Of a stretch of DNA of 64,000 nucleotides, positions 28,209-35,186 are shown piece by piece. This DNA is from Microbulbifer thermotolerans (GTDB taxonomy: Bacteria; Pseudomonadota; Gammaproteobacteria; Pseudomonadales; Cellvibrionaceae), in NCBI RefSeq assembly GCF_900112305.1, contig NZ_FOKT01000001.1, forward strand, positions 1 through 64,000, written 5' to 3'. The notes below the pieces were generated by a model. It was not told the DNA's origin. It did no database searches and saw only the letters and a list, made by a program, of their open reading frames with translations. The position numbers were made by a program, and so were the translations under genes. How positions within the stretch are numbered: the first letter of the stretch is position 1; every line of letters starts with the position of its first letter.

Positions 28209-28293
28209 TCGGCAGGTCAAAGAGTTTGCGCTCGGTCACCTCTGGCCCGCAACAGCTTTGCTGACCACGGGAACTGTTTTTGGGGAGGGGATT

Positions 28294-29139
28294 ATGGGAG
28301 CGATTGCTCAGATTCGGGCGATGCGCGGCTCTATGTCAAATCACGAGCGGCGCATAGCGGACTACATTCTGGCCAATATCGAAGGGGTGCGCAGCTTATC
28401 TTCGAAAAATCTGGCTGACCAAGTCGGGGTCTCGCAGTCCAGTGTGGTTAAGTTCAGCCAGAAACTCGGCTTTCGCGGTTATACGGATCTCAAATTGTCG
28501 CTCACCGAAGCACTGGCGCGGACATCGCTGCTGCCCAAAGCCATCCACGGCGACATCGCTGTGGACGATCAGCTCGGAACGGTGGCGCAGAAGCTGATTG
28601 CCCGCAAAACGGTATCCCTGAATGAGACCCTGGCTGTCAATCGGGAGGCGCTGTTGCTGGAGAGCGTCAATCTGCTCGCCGAGGCGGACAGAATCGTTCT
28701 GGCGGGCGTCGGTGCCTCGTCCCTGGTGGCCAAGGATTTCGCCTTCAAACTGATGAAACTGGGCAAGTCAGTCCTGGCCGAAAGCGATACACATGTACAG
28801 GTTGCGAATGCCGCGACTTTGGGGAAGGGCGACCTCGTCTTCGCGATTTCCGAATCCGGCTTGACCCGGGAGGTGATCCGGGTGGCGGAAACCGGATTAA
28901 AGCGGGGGGCGGAGGTGGTTTCTCTCACCCGCTTTTCACGCAATCCTCTGGTGGATATCGCCCGGGTCAATCTGTATTGCGTGGCCGATGAGGCGGGAGC
29001 GCGCAGTTCCTCGATATTGGCGCGAACCGCCCAGCATATGGTGACGGATCTGCTGTTTATCCTCGTATCGCAGCGGGATGAGCGGGCGAAAGATCTGTTC
29101 GAGCGCAGCCGAGAAGCCGTGGAGGTACTGAGGCGCTGA
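28294..29139 (+). CDS. murR: RpiR/MurR-family transcriptional regulator
   Basis: 281 residues from ATG at 28294, directly behind GGGGAGGGG; the longer frame from a TTG at 28186 would run through the control region and is rejected. N-terminal RpiR helix-turn-helix about 1-75 (GSMSNHERRIADYILAN, SSKNLADQVGVSQSSVVKFSQKLGFRGYTDLK), C-terminal SIS sugar-phosphate domain about 125-265 (VLAGVGASSLVAKDFAFKLMKLGK, LVFAISESGLTREVI). Members of this group sense amino-sugar phosphates such as MurNAc-6-P. Divergent from the symporter operon, which is the normal position for the local repressor. Confidence 0.9.
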   Translation: MGAIAQIRAMRGSMSNHERRIADYILANIEGVRSLSSKNLADQVGVSQSSVVKFSQKLGFRGYTDLKLSLTEALARTSLLPKAIHGDIAVDDQLGTVAQKLIARKTVSLNETLAVNREALLLESVNLLAEADRIVLAGVGASSLVAKDFAFKLMKLGKSVLAESDTHVQVANAATLGKGDLVFAISESGLTREVIRVAETGLKRGAEVVSLTRFSRNPLVDIARVNLYCVADEAGARSSSILARTAQHMVTDLLFILVSQRDERAKDLFERSREAVEVLRR

Positions 29140-29368
29140 TACGCCGCTATTCTCTTTCCCCGGCGGTGCCCGTGCACTTGCTGCTTCCCTGAGCTGTGGA
29201 GGCACGGGTAAACCCTGCGCGAAACCGCGATCGCCCCCCGGCTGGTGCGCCCCAAACCAGTGGCGACCCTCGTGCAGGGTCATGCGAATTTCTCAGGGCT
29301 TTCCTATACCATAAGTAGCCTTTGAAACTTGCCCGTTGCGCCTGAATGAAAAGAAAAGGGGGCCCGAC

Positions 29369-30019
29369 TTGCACAACTTCTGGCTCGCAGAAATCCTGCT
29401 CGCCCTGGCCGCCGCGCTGGTCGCCAATCAATACTGGGTCATCGACCGCGAGCACAGCCGGCCCCCGGCACTGCTGATTGTTGCCGCTTTGGTTTGTCTG
29501 TCTCTGGCCGCTGGCGTCGGCGCTTACCGCTACGGCATAGATCCCGGAATCACACAATTGCACCGCGTCCTATCGCAATTGTCCGCTTATGTCACCTTTC
29601 CGCTGATTGGCCTCGGACTTCTGTGGGGGCGCCTGGGGCTGCCGAAGGCCCGCGGTAAGCGCGCGCCGGCCTATGGGGTTTTGGTACTTGTGGTGGGATC
29701 CGCGCTGATTGTGGCGGAAGCCGGGTCACTGCCGCCGCGGCTGGTGGGCAGCCTGTTTTCCGCGCTTGGCCTGACCCTCTGGCTGCTGGTGGCGGTATGG
29801 GAGCTGATTTTCCCGCGCAGCTTGCGGCGGCCACTGGCTTTGATTCTTATCTCGGGTGCGTTACTGGTCATTCTGGCCGGGGCAGTAGTTGGAACCGATG
29901 CGACACGCGTCCTGGGGGTTGCCCGCATGAACTGGTTCCATCTCTGTCTGGCTGCGGGTGCGTTGGCGTTACTCTGTGCCCGCCCAATCTTTATCTGTGG
30001 GAGAAGTGAAAGTGAGTGA
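29369..30019 (+). CDS. Conserved-type membrane protein of unknown function
   Basis: 216 residues from TTG at 29369, which sits behind AAGGGGG; an upstream in-frame TTG at 29336 has no site. About seven hydrophobic helices (for example WLAEILLALAAALVANQYWV, ALLIVAALVCLSLAAGV, YGVLVLVVGSALIVAEAG, LALILISGALLVILAGAVVG). No family recognised. Its stop overlaps the start of the mutarotase gene by eight bases, so the two are translationally coupled; a role in sugar handling is only a guess. Confidence 0.65.
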   Translation: MHNFWLAEILLALAAALVANQYWVIDREHSRPPALLIVAALVCLSLAAGVGAYRYGIDPGITQLHRVLSQLSAYVTFPLIGLGLLWGRLGLPKARGKRAPAYGVLVLVVGSALIVAEAGSLPPRLVGSLFSALGLTLWLLVAVWELIFPRSLRRPLALILISGALLVILAGAVVGTDATRVLGVARMNWFHLCLAAGALALLCARPIFICGRSESE

Positions 30020-30884
30020 ACGATTGCAAGCGGACTGGCTCAGCCGCACCGACAGCGGTGCGCTCTATGGCGAGCCGGGCCTGGAATTGCTAAAGGTGCA
30101 GACGCGCCTGTGCCGGGCGGTAATCGCAGTACAGGGTGCGCAGCTGCTGGAATTCCAGGCTCAGGGCCGCGAGCCGCTGCTGTGGCTCAGCCCCCGGGCG
30201 CAGTTTCGGGAGGGCAAGCCGGTGCGCGGCGGTATCCCCCTGTGTATGCCGTGGTTTGGTGTCAACCGGCGGGATCCAGCCAAACCCAAGCACGGGCTGG
30301 TGCGCAACGCCCCCTGGCAGCTGTCGGGAGCGCGGGCGCTGCCGGATGGCGAAGTTGAGTTGGTGTTCACTTACGATCACGCTGGTAACGTACTGTTCAG
30401 TACGCCCTTTTTCTGTGAGGTTACCATGGCCCTGGGGCGTGGGCTGCGATTGCAGCTGGCGTTGCAGAACCGAGGTGCCGAGCGCACGGAATTCAGCTGG
30501 GCCTGGCACACTTATTTTCCGGTTGAAGAGTTGTGCAAAGTAGAAGTCCGCGGGCTGGAGGGTTGCGAATATCTGGATAACACCCGCGATCTACAGCGGT
30601 TTACTCAGGAGGGAGCACTCACTTTCTCCGGCGAAGTGGACCGTATTTACGAACAAGCGCCGGAACGGCAGCAGATTCTCACCCGTGCCCCGATCGAGGC
30701 GCGCAGTGAAAATTGCCACAGTGTGATCTGTTGGAATCCGGGGGCGGAGATGGCCGAGACCCTGGAGGATGTGGGCGAGCATTACCGGGAATATGTCTGT
30801 GTGGAACACGGCAATGCCTTTTCCCACAGCTGGCAGTTGGAACCCGGGGCCATGGCGCGGGCGTCGCTGCACCTGCAGCGTTAG
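30012..30884 (+). CDS. D-hexose-6-phosphate mutarotase (YeaD-like)
   Basis: 290 residues from GTG at 30012 (GGGAG eight bases before). Aldose-1-epimerase fold: GAQLLEFQAQG, PLLWLSPRAQF, KPVRGGIPLCMPWFG, KHGLVRNAPW, then the catalytic His in FSWAWHTYF and Glu in YVCVEHGNAF near 265. Interconverts anomers of hexose 6-phosphates. Coupled to the membrane protein upstream. A longer frame from 29958 runs back into that gene and is not used. Confidence 0.88.
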   Translation: MSERLQADWLSRTDSGALYGEPGLELLKVQTRLCRAVIAVQGAQLLEFQAQGREPLLWLSPRAQFREGKPVRGGIPLCMPWFGVNRRDPAKPKHGLVRNAPWQLSGARALPDGEVELVFTYDHAGNVLFSTPFFCEVTMALGRGLRLQLALQNRGAERTEFSWAWHTYFPVEELCKVEVRGLEGCEYLDNTRDLQRFTQEGALTFSGEVDRIYEQAPERQQILTRAPIEARSENCHSVICWNPGAEMAETLEDVGEHYREYVCVEHGNAFSHSWQLEPGAMARASLHLQR

Positions 30885-30932
30885 GGCAGCGATAAATGCG
30901 CGCGGACGCTGTGGTGGATTCCGCAAATGCAT

Positions 30933-30950
30933 GGATACATCCCTGTATCC
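30933..30950. repeat. Short hairpin repeat GGATACATCCCTGTATCC
   Basis: Seven-base perfect stem with a TCCC loop, in the gap between the convergent mutarotase and panB genes. The same 18 bases occur in the repeat array at 59890-59907, where the stem is longer. May act as a shared transcript end. Confidence 0.6.
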
Positions 30951-30965
30951 GCGGCGTTTGGAAAA

Positions 30966-31778
30966 TCAGAAAAAAGTGTGGCTGTCATCGGGAAAGACGC
31001 CGCTCTTGACGTCTTCGGCGTATTTGCGCAATGCGCTGGGAATATCGCCCGCTTCCTTGAGGAAATTCTTGGAAAACTTGGGCGGTTGCTCGGTAAGGCC
31101 GAGAATGTCATTAATCACCAGAACCTGGGCGTCGGTGTCCCTGCCAGCACCTATGCCGATAGTGGGCATGGAAACCGATTCGGTAATACGCTTGGCCAGC
31201 GCCGCCGGCACACACTCCAGTACCAGCAGATCCGCACCCGCCTCGTCTAGCTGCGCGGCGTCATCGAGGAGCTGTCCGGCCGTGTCTTCGTCGCGCCCCT
31301 GTACGCGGTAGCCGCCCAGTTTGTGTACCGACTGGGGTGTTAGACCCAGGTGTCCGCACACCGGGATACCGCGGTCGGTGAGCATTTTCACGGTTTCCGC
31401 CAGCCAGGCTCCACCCTCGATTTTCACCATGTGTGCGCCCGCCTGCATAATGCGGGTAGCGTTGACCAGCGCCTGCTCTGGCGTGGCGTAAGTCATAAAC
31501 GGCATATCCCCCATGATTAGGGATTTTTTGTTGCCGCGCGCCACCGCTTCCACGTGATAGATCATCTGCTCCATGGTGACCGGAATAGTGCTGTCATAGC
31601 CGAGCACTGTCATGCCGAGTGAGTCGCCCACCAACAGAGCTTCCACACCCGTGCGCTGCGCCATGGCGGCCATGGGCGCATCGTAGAGAGAGACCGTAAT
31701 AAATTTTTCTCCGTCCGCTTTCATCTTGCGGAGCGTTTGTACGGTAATCGGTTTTTCCAGTTCTGTTGCTGCGTACAT
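30966..31778 (-). CDS. panB: Ketopantoate hydroxymethyltransferase PanB
   Basis: 270 residues. Family blocks: KFITVSLYDAPMAAMAQ, LLVGDSLGMTVLGYDSTIPVT (metal-binding Asp), MGDMPFMTY, GAHMVKIEGG, VCGHLGLTPQSVHKLGGYRVQG, LLVLECVP (catalytic Glu) and TIGIGAGRDTDAQVLVINDILG. First committed step of pantothenate synthesis. It is 1-2 bases after the deoxynucleoside kinase. The usual partner panC is not downstream. Confidence 0.97.
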   Translation of the reverse strand: MYAATELEKPITVQTLRKMKADGEKFITVSLYDAPMAAMAQRTGVEALLVGDSLGMTVLGYDSTIPVTMEQMIYHVEAVARGNKKSLIMGDMPFMTYATPEQALVNATRIMQAGAHMVKIEGGAWLAETVKMLTDRGIPVCGHLGLTPQSVHKLGGYRVQGRDEDTAGQLLDDAAQLDEAGADLLVLECVPAALAKRITESVSMPTIGIGAGRDTDAQVLVINDILGLTEQPPKFSKNFLKEAGDIPSALRKYAEDVKSGVFPDDSHTFF

Positions 31779-31779
31779 T

Positions 31780-32466
31780 TCAGTATCCCGGGTTGTAATA
31801 GTGGCGGCCGCTGGTGATGGTGAGCATATATTCCACTAGCTGGCGGTAGTCTTCAGGGCGATCGACGATATCGATATCCGCGCTGTTGACGATCAGTAGC
31901 GGCGCCTGGTCATAGTAGTGGAAAAAGTTTGTGTAAGCTTCATTGAGAGAGGCCAGGTATTCGTTGCTGATCGCGCGCTCTGCGGCGATGCCCCGATTGC
32001 GGATGCGCTCTTGCAGAACATCGAGCGGCGCCTGCAGATAAACCACGAGATCCGGTTTGGGCGCCTGCAGTGTCAGATGCTGGTAGACCTGTTCGTAGAG
32101 CGCCAGCTCATCGGCATCCAGGGTGACTTCGGCAAACAGCTGGTCTTTGTCGATCAGGAAATCAGAAACGCGTACCGGTTTGAAAAGGTCGTCCTGGCGC
32201 AGTGCCTGTATTTGTTGCGAGCGCTGCAACAGAAAGTGAAGCTGGGTGGGCAGGGCGAAGCTTTTCGGGTCCTGGTAGAAGCGTTCGAGAAAGGGATTGT
32301 CTTGGGGCTGTTCGAGCAGTGTGTCGTAGTTAAAGGTCGCGGCCAGCTTTTTTGCCAGGGTGGTTTTACCCACGCCGATATTGCCTTCCACGGCAATAAA
32401 CCTGGGTAGGGTTTTGCCGGTAATGACCGGCTCGTGAGGGTGGCTTTCGCCGCTGTCGATGACCAC
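31780..32466 (-). CDS. Deoxynucleoside kinase family protein
   Basis: 228 residues from GTG at 32466, which has AAAGGAG eight bases upstream; a longer frame to 32583 is not needed. P-loop FIAVEGNIGVGKTTLAKKLA near residues 22-41, then LLEQPQDNPFLERFYQDP, PTQLHFLLQRSQQI, VSDFLIDKDQLFA and the lid region ERIRNRGIAAERAI. This dNK/dGK-like group phosphorylates deoxynucleosides for salvage. It separates folK and panB, which adjoin in pseudomonads; similar placement occurs in other gammaproteobacteria as far as I recall. Confidence 0.88.
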   Translation of the reverse strand: MVIDSGESHPHEPVITGKTLPRFIAVEGNIGVGKTTLAKKLAATFNYDTLLEQPQDNPFLERFYQDPKSFALPTQLHFLLQRSQQIQALRQDDLFKPVRVSDFLIDKDQLFAEVTLDADELALYEQVYQHLTLQAPKPDLVVYLQAPLDVLQERIRNRGIAAERAISNEYLASLNEAYTNFFHYYDQAPLLIVNSADIDIVDRPEDYRQLVEYMLTITSGRHYYNPGY

Positions 32467-32595
32467 TGGGTAAACTCCTTTATTTTTTTCGCCGCCGCTG
32501 TTTCGCGGGGCCGGTGGCCGCGATGGGCGCTTGAACTGCCAGAGCAATGGCTCGCCGGCGGCGGCCGCCTCTGCAATCTTCACAAATCCCGGGTG

Positions 32596-33072
32596 TCAGA
32601 TTTTCTCCAGGCGGTTAGGCGGACACCGTTGTAACAATGTCTGTATGGATTCTCCCGACGGCAGTTGCAGATCCGGCTCCAGTTCCGCTAAAGGCAGCAG
32701 CACGAAATTGCGCTCGGCCATGCGCGGGTGCGGGACCTGCAGACGCGGCTCGTCTATCCGCTGCGGGCCGAAGAGTAGTATATCCAAATCGAGAGTCCGG
32801 GCACCCCAGCGCACAGTGCGCTCGCGGCCCTGGGCATTTTCGATACGCTGCAATTGCTCGAGCAGTTGCAATGCCGCCAGTTCGGTTTCGAGCTCTGCCA
32901 CGGCGTTGATATAGTCAGGCTGGTCGCCGGGCCCCACTGGCGCACTGCGGTAAAAACTGGAACAGCGCAACAGTTCTGTTTGTGGGATTTTGGCGATGGA
33001 TGCCAGTGCATGGCGCAACTGCTGCACGGGCTCGGCGAGATTGCTGCCGAGCCCGATAAATACGCGTTCCAT
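32596..33072 (-). CDS. folK: HPPK, 6-hydroxymethyldihydropterin pyrophosphokinase
   Basis: 158 residues, family length. FIGLGSNLAEP, SSFYRSAPVGPGDQPDYINAV, then the signature RTVRWGARTLDLDILLFG (metal-binding Asp pair in DLDILL) and PHPRMAERNFVLLPLAEL. Folate pathway. Its start directly abuts the pcnB stop (33073), showing coupling. Confidence 0.97.
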   Translation of the reverse strand: MERVFIGLGSNLAEPVQQLRHALASIAKIPQTELLRCSSFYRSAPVGPGDQPDYINAVAELETELAALQLLEQLQRIENAQGRERTVRWGARTLDLDILLFGPQRIDEPRLQVPHPRMAERNFVLLPLAELEPDLQLPSGESIQTLLQRCPPNRLEKI

Positions 33073-34419
33073 TTACTCTGCCGTCCTGGGGCGCCGGCGG
33101 CGTCCGCCCCGGGAGCCGCGCCTGCGTCGGCTACCGTTGCCGCGTTGCAATTTGCGTGTCATTTCCTGGCGCCCTTCTTCGTCGGCCTGCTGAAACGCAG
33201 CCCACCATTGGCCGAGGCCGGGGGCCAGTTCTCCGGATTCCTCCCGCAACAGCAGGAAGTCATAGGCGGCGCGGAAACGCGGATGTTCACTCAGGCGCTG
33301 GGCGCGGTTGCCGTTGCGCTGCGGCAGGCGCAGCTGCAAATCCCAGATTTCTCGCATCGGTATAGAGAAGCGCTTGGGGATGGCGGTGTGTGCCAGTTGC
33401 GAGCTGGTAACTTTTTGTGCGGCCTGGGCCAGGGCCGGCACTGGCGGCGTGCCCTGGCTTTCCAGGTGCTGCTGTTCCGCTATAACTGCGGGCCACAGTA
33501 GTGCCGCGTACAAAAAGGCGGGGGTAACGCGCAGGTCATCGCGGATACGCTGGTCAGTGTTGCGCAGTGCCAGACGGGTCAGCGCCAGCGCCACCGGGTC
33601 TTCCAGCAGAGCTGCGTTGTTCGGAAACAGGTGGTGCCACAACTGGTAGTGGTGGAGCAGTTCGAAGGTGCGCTCCCCATGGCCACTCATCAGTAGTTTG
33701 AGGACTTCGTCGAACAGCCGTGCGGGCGCGATATTGCGCAGTAGTGGTGCCAGATTTGCCAGTGGTGCGGCTGTTTTATCTTCGATCTTAAATTCCAGCT
33801 TGGCGGCGAAACGCACCGCGCGCAGCATTCGCACAGGGTCTTCTTTGTAACGGGTGGCGGGATCGCCGATGGTGCGAATTAGCCGTTCTTTGATGTCTTG
33901 TACACCGCCGGTGTAGTCGTGGATCGCGAAACCGTCGGTGGTGTAGTAGAGGGCGTTGATGGTGAAATCGCGGCGCATGGCGTCGCTTTCCAGGTCGCCG
34001 TAGACATTGTCGCGCAGCAACATGCCCTGCTCAGACTGCAGTGCCTCGTGTTCCTCGCCATCTTTGTGGTGACCGCGGAAGGTGGTGACTTCGATGACTT
34101 CGCGGCCGATGCGGGCGTGCAGTATACGGAAACGGCGGCCGACAATGCGCGAGCCGCGGAACAGCGCCTTGGCCTCTTCCGGGGTGGCATCGGTGGCGAC
34201 GTCGAAATCTTTGGGATGCTTGCCCAGCAGCAGGTCGCGCACGCCGCCGCCCACAATATAGGCCTGGAAGCCGGCCTCCTGTAGGCGCTTCATCACCGTG
34301 AGGGCGGCGCGACTGATATCGCGGCGGGAGATATTATGGTCATTGCGGGCGATAACCCTCGGGCCCGGATTGGCCGGCTTGCGCCAGCGCTTGATACTTC
34401 TGATCAGGGTATTGAGCAT
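33073..34419 (-). CDS. pcnB: Poly(A) polymerase I
   Basis: 448 residues from ATG at 34419, whose N-terminus (MLNTLIRSIKRWRK) fits the pseudomonad protein; a TTG at 34476 would add 19 residues. Nucleotidyltransferase core: AYIVGGGVRDLLLGKHPKDFDVATDA near 57-80, FRILHARIGREVIEVTTFRGHH, RRDFTINALYY and GDPATRYKEDPVRMLRAVRFAAKL. Ends in an Arg-rich tail (GSRRRRGSRGGRRRR). Adds 3' A tails to RNA. Heads pcnB-folK-dNK-panB, downstream of the candidate CrcZ-like RNA. Confidence 0.95.
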   Translation of the reverse strand: MLNTLIRSIKRWRKPANPGPRVIARNDHNISRRDISRAALTVMKRLQEAGFQAYIVGGGVRDLLLGKHPKDFDVATDATPEEAKALFRGSRIVGRRFRILHARIGREVIEVTTFRGHHKDGEEHEALQSEQGMLLRDNVYGDLESDAMRRDFTINALYYTTDGFAIHDYTGGVQDIKERLIRTIGDPATRYKEDPVRMLRAVRFAAKLEFKIEDKTAAPLANLAPLLRNIAPARLFDEVLKLLMSGHGERTFELLHHYQLWHHLFPNNAALLEDPVALALTRLALRNTDQRIRDDLRVTPAFLYAALLWPAVIAEQQHLESQGTPPVPALAQAAQKVTSSQLAHTAIPKRFSIPMREIWDLQLRLPQRNGNRAQRLSEHPRFRAAYDFLLLREESGELAPGLGQWWAAFQQADEEGRQEMTRKLQRGNGSRRRRGSRGGRRRRPRTAE

Positions 34420-34619
34420 ACGGCTGTCTGTCTTGACTTCTGCCAAAGGCGTTTGGCTGGAAAGGCCCTGGCGCAATCCGATGACTTTGTGGTGTGGGTG
34501 CGGCAGGCCCAGGCGGGTCGCATTCTATCACAGGGACTGATGGAAGCTCAGGCACGACAGGACGCCCGCAAAGGCAGGGAGTGGCAATAGCTCGTGCCAT
34601 ACATAAGGAAAAGAGAAAG

Positions 34620-34921
34620 GAAGGGTGGGAATTATTCTTATTGGTTATGAAGGCAGCGGCTTCCTTGCGCTCTCAATTCGCTGTCTAGCGAACACCCTCT
34701 CCCAGGTACAATCAGTCAGTTTGTAACGCGCTTGTCGTTATTTTTGTTGTCTTCTGCTTATTTTTATTATTTATTGTTGTTTTCCTTTCGGTTTTGGTCC
34801 CTGTTTGCTTTTATTGTCGACCGCCCCGTTATTTTTATTGTGATTCGCCCGCTTATTGTAAGTAATTATTAAGGCTTAACAGGTTATTTATTTTTATTCT
34901 TGGCTGCTTTTCTTATTTTTA
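34620..34921 (-). ncRNA. Candidate CrcZ-like small RNA between cbrB and pcnB
   Basis: The minus strand downstream of the sigma-54 element holds about eight A-rich motifs of AAUAAAAAUAA or ACAACAAUAAAUAAU type (plus-strand complements at about 34911-34921, 34884-34901, 34851-34870, 34829-34842, 34806-34818, 34757-34783, 34736-34752 and 34630-34646). Such ARN-type repeats bind the distal face of Hfq and, with Crc, are the working part of CrcZ in pseudomonads, which lies in the same place between cbrB and pcnB. A small hairpin (TTCGCT/AGCGAA, 34677-34692) is near the possible 3' end; no clear T run follows, so the end given is a guess. No ORF explains the region. Confidence 0.65.
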
Positions 34922-34932
34922 CTAAGTAGAAA

Positions 34933-34948
34933 GCATTTAGTGTGCCAA
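34933..34948 (-). promoter_or_regulatory. Sigma-54 promoter of the CrcZ-like RNA
   Basis: Minus strand TTGGCACACTAAATGC: invariant GG (-24) and GC (-12) with exactly ten bases between them and the TGGCAC consensus start. Transcription would begin near 34921, right at the first A-rich motif. Confidence 0.75.
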
Positions 34949-34966
34949 CTTTAAAAAGTCTTTATA

Positions 34967-34979
34967 AATCAATAAGTTA
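34967..34979. promoter_or_regulatory. IHF binding site
   Basis: AATCAATAAGTTA matches the WATCAANNNNTTR consensus at every fixed position. It lies between the upstream inverted repeat and the sigma-54 promoter, where IHF bends DNA to bring an activator to the polymerase. Confidence 0.6.
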
Positions 34980-35041
34980 CAAAATTTACATATTTTTTCA
35001 CGCCGCAGCGGATAGATTTTGCGTTACGGATGTCGCCGAAG

Positions 35042-35070
35042 GTGTTACTTGGGTAGGGGTGGGGTAACAC
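35042..35070. promoter_or_regulatory. Upstream activating sequence, CbrB type
   Basis: GTGTTAC, 15-base spacer, GTAACAC: a perfect seven-base inverted repeat about 110 bases upstream of the -24 element. From memory, CbrB sites in Pseudomonas putida are TGTTAC/GTAACA inverted repeats with a similar spacer. The cbrB gene ends about 115 bases further upstream. Confidence 0.65.
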
Positions 35071-35186
35071 TCTCAGTGCGGGACAGACTTATCAGTCAGG
35101 ACTTTGGTGCCGATGCGCCGGGGAAGGGACCTTGGTGTGTGCGATGCGCCCACAGGGGCGCAGAGTAAAAAAGTGGTGGTAGGTTG

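Noticed and set aside
28186..28293. N-terminal extension of the RpiR regulator from TTG at 28186
   Set aside because: No ribosome site, sequence unlike the family, and it covers the candidate operators; the ATG at 28294 follows a strong site and gives normal length.
35101..35175. TGCGCCC/GGGCGCA stem after cbrB as a terminator
   Set aside because: The T-rich side precedes the stem on the cbrB strand, so it cannot end the cbrB transcript by the usual mechanism.
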